Assembly (NCBI GenBank): GCA_013138675.1
Contig: WTCH01000038.1
Coordinates: 1-8,368 of the forward strand
Reading direction: 5' to 3'
Length of the DNA stretch: 8,368 nucleotides
Source of the DNA: Woeseiaceae bacterium
GTDB taxonomy: Bacteria > Pseudomonadota > Gammaproteobacteria > Steroidobacterales > Woeseiaceae
Notes under the pieces: generated by a model
Database searches by the model: none
What the model was told of the DNA's origin: nothing
What the model saw: the letters and a program-made list of their open reading frames with translations, nothing else
Part shown: piece by piece, positions 7,797-8,368 of the stretch
Layout: each line of letters starts with the position of its first letter
How positions within the stretch are numbered: position 1 is the first letter of the stretch
Translations under genes and position numbers: made by a program

Positions 7797-7923
7797 GTTT
7801 CTCAGCCTCTTTTTCGCTTTCAGTGCAGTCACTCGGTTTTTCGCTTTCGGCTGAACCACTGACCAGCATGGCCGTGCAGCCCGAGAGCGCAAACATCATG
7901 ACGAATATGACGATTAATCGCAT
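7786..7923 (-). CDS. Predicted small lipoprotein upstream of grxD
   Basis: A 45-residue protein of unrecognised family. Residues 2-13 form a short basic-then-hydrophobic signal (MRLIVIFVMMFALSGC) ending in the lipobox LSGC, so C16 would be lipidated by Lgt and the signal removed by LspA. The mature part would be only 30 residues, hydrophilic and charged, with two more cysteines (C32 and the C-terminal C45) and ESEK occurring twice. Residue +2 is Thr, not Asp, which under the E. coli rule favours the outer membrane. The ATG is preceded by GGAG seven bases upstream, one of the best ribosome sites in the window. The stop overlaps the grxD GTG start in another frame by 11 bases, so the two are probably cotranscribed and coupled. 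No function can be assigned. Good initiation signals plus a clean lipobox make chance unlikely, but the length limits certainty. Confidence 0.72.
   Translation of the reverse strand: MRLIVIFVMMFALSGCTAMLVSGSAESEKPSDCTESEKEAEKRGC
7806..7811 (-). promoter_or_regulatory. Ribosome binding site for the grxD GTG start
   Basis: On the minus strand AAGAGG ends nine bases before GTG 7796. It lies inside the end of the small lipoprotein gene and is the main reason for choosing this start for grxD. Confidence 0.6.
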
Positions 7924-8009
7924 CGATATGCTCCGTATCATTCGCGATTGTAGCTGGAATTAGTCTAGAATACGCAGCAATAACTATAAGCAGTCAGGGA
8001 GAAGAAAGC
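7924..8009. promoter_or_regulatory. Divergent spacer between the lipoprotein-grxD pair and the membrane protein gene
   Basis: This 86-base region is AT-richer than its surroundings and must hold the start signals of both flanking genes unless transcripts come from further away. Facing left, TACAAT (minus, 7952-7947) matches five of six -10 bases, with GGAG at 7934-7931. Facing right, TAGAAT (7966-7971) and TATAAG (7985-7990) each match five of six, and AGGGAG at 7996-8001 is a good Shine-Dalgarno for the ATG at 8010. No convincing -35 box accompanies any of them, so the exact promoters are unresolved. Confidence 0.4.
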
Positions 8010-8368
8010 ATGAATCCGTTGAGTTCAGTAGGTGGCGTCATCATTGGCGGCATCGTCTTATCCGTCATCATCGCGGTCGCCACAACTGGTGTCGTATTTA
8101 ATGTCGGTAGTTTCCTGGTTTGGATACATGTCATGGCTGGCATTACCTGGATTGGCCTTTTGTATTACTTCAATTTCGTTCAGGTTCCTGCGCTCGCTGA
8201 TGCCGCAGGCGATGACGGCGGCCCGGGTGGTGCAGGTATCACCAAGTATGTCGCTCCGCGAGCTCTGTGGTGGTTTCGCTGGGGTGCTTTGCTTACGTGG
8301 CTCTCAGGCGCCTCGTACCTTGGCCATCTGCAGATGTTCACCGACGCATTCACGCTCGGCATGATGGG
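8010..8368 (+). CDS. Multi-pass membrane protein, PuuD/Urate_ox_N-like, C-terminus cut by window edge
   Basis: The first 119 residues are visible and the frame stays open to the edge. Hydrophobic segments at about 7-30, 33-55 and 87-106 are likely membrane helices. The second carries VWIHVMAGITWIG followed by YYFNFVQVPA, which resembles the N-terminal membrane part of proteins annotated as urate hydroxylase PuuD (Urate_ox_N family); full-length members carry further helices and often a C-terminal cytochrome c domain. H40 lies within a helix and could be a haem ligand, but that is inference. Residues 62-85 form a Gly/Asp-rich loop. The ATG has AGGGAG eight bases upstream, a strong start. The neighbours (grxD, rnt) give no hint of purine catabolism, so the urate label should be held loosely; the fold-level resemblance is firmer than the substrate. 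Confidence 0.62.
   Translation, partial: MNPLSSVGGVIIGGIVLSVIIAVATTGVVFNVGSFLVWIHVMAGITWIGLLYYFNFVQVPALADAAGDDGGPGGAGITKYVAPRALWWFRWGALLTWLSGASYLGHLQMFTDAFTLGMM

Noticed and set aside
7797..7892. ATG start for grxD that would add 32 basic residues
   Set aside because: The extension is the shadow of the lipoprotein gene in another frame, and Grx4 proteins do not carry it. GTG 7796 has a good ribosome site.
1..8368. Mobile element, CRISPR array, phage or defence island, tRNA or rRNA gene
   Set aside because: No transposase, integrase, terminal inverted repeats, regularly spaced repeats or structural RNA sequence was recognised; the genes are core metabolism and housekeeping with uniform character.

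Overview
The window looks like a stretch of chromosome from a gammaproteobacterium of moderate to fairly high GC. Three things point there. The pyruvate dehydrogenase genes are of the homodimeric-E1 type, ordered aceE-aceF-lpd, with products that align closely with remembered E. coli sequences. RNase T is essentially confined to Gammaproteobacteria. A CGFS monothiol glutaredoxin of the Grx4 type lies next to it. The genus cannot be named from sequence alone. No mobile element, CRISPR array, tRNA or rRNA was seen, and no intergenic gap exceeds about 120 bases.

Left part (1-5262, minus strand): the pyruvate dehydrogenase complex operon, transcribed right to left as aceE (E1), aceF (E2 with two lipoyl domains) and lpd (E3, cut by the left window edge). 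The gaps are 10 and at most 29 bases, so the three products are probably made from one message. Together they convert pyruvate, CoA and NAD+ to acetyl-CoA, CO2 and NADH.

Middle (5263-7540): a 118-base divergent intergenic region separates aceE from a plus-strand pair: an M17 leucyl-aminopeptidase-like gene and, immediately after it, rnt (RNase T). The intergenic region holds a perfect 10-base palindrome and a weak promoter-like match facing aceE.

Right part (7473-8368): grxD (minus) overlaps the 3' end of rnt by 68 bases, tail to tail. Upstream of grxD, and overlapping its GTG start by 11 bases, is a 45-codon gene for a predicted small lipoprotein that is easy to miss. An 86-base divergent spacer then leads to a plus-strand gene for a multi-pass membrane protein, cut by the right edge, that resembles the N-terminal membrane part of PuuD-type urate hydroxylases.

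Overall this is mostly core metabolism and housekeeping. I see no convincing undescribed system. The most interesting items are the small cysteine-containing lipoprotein coupled to grxD, the long convergent overlap, a substitution in RNase T at a position recalled as a nucleotide-stacking Phe, and the palindrome upstream of aceE.
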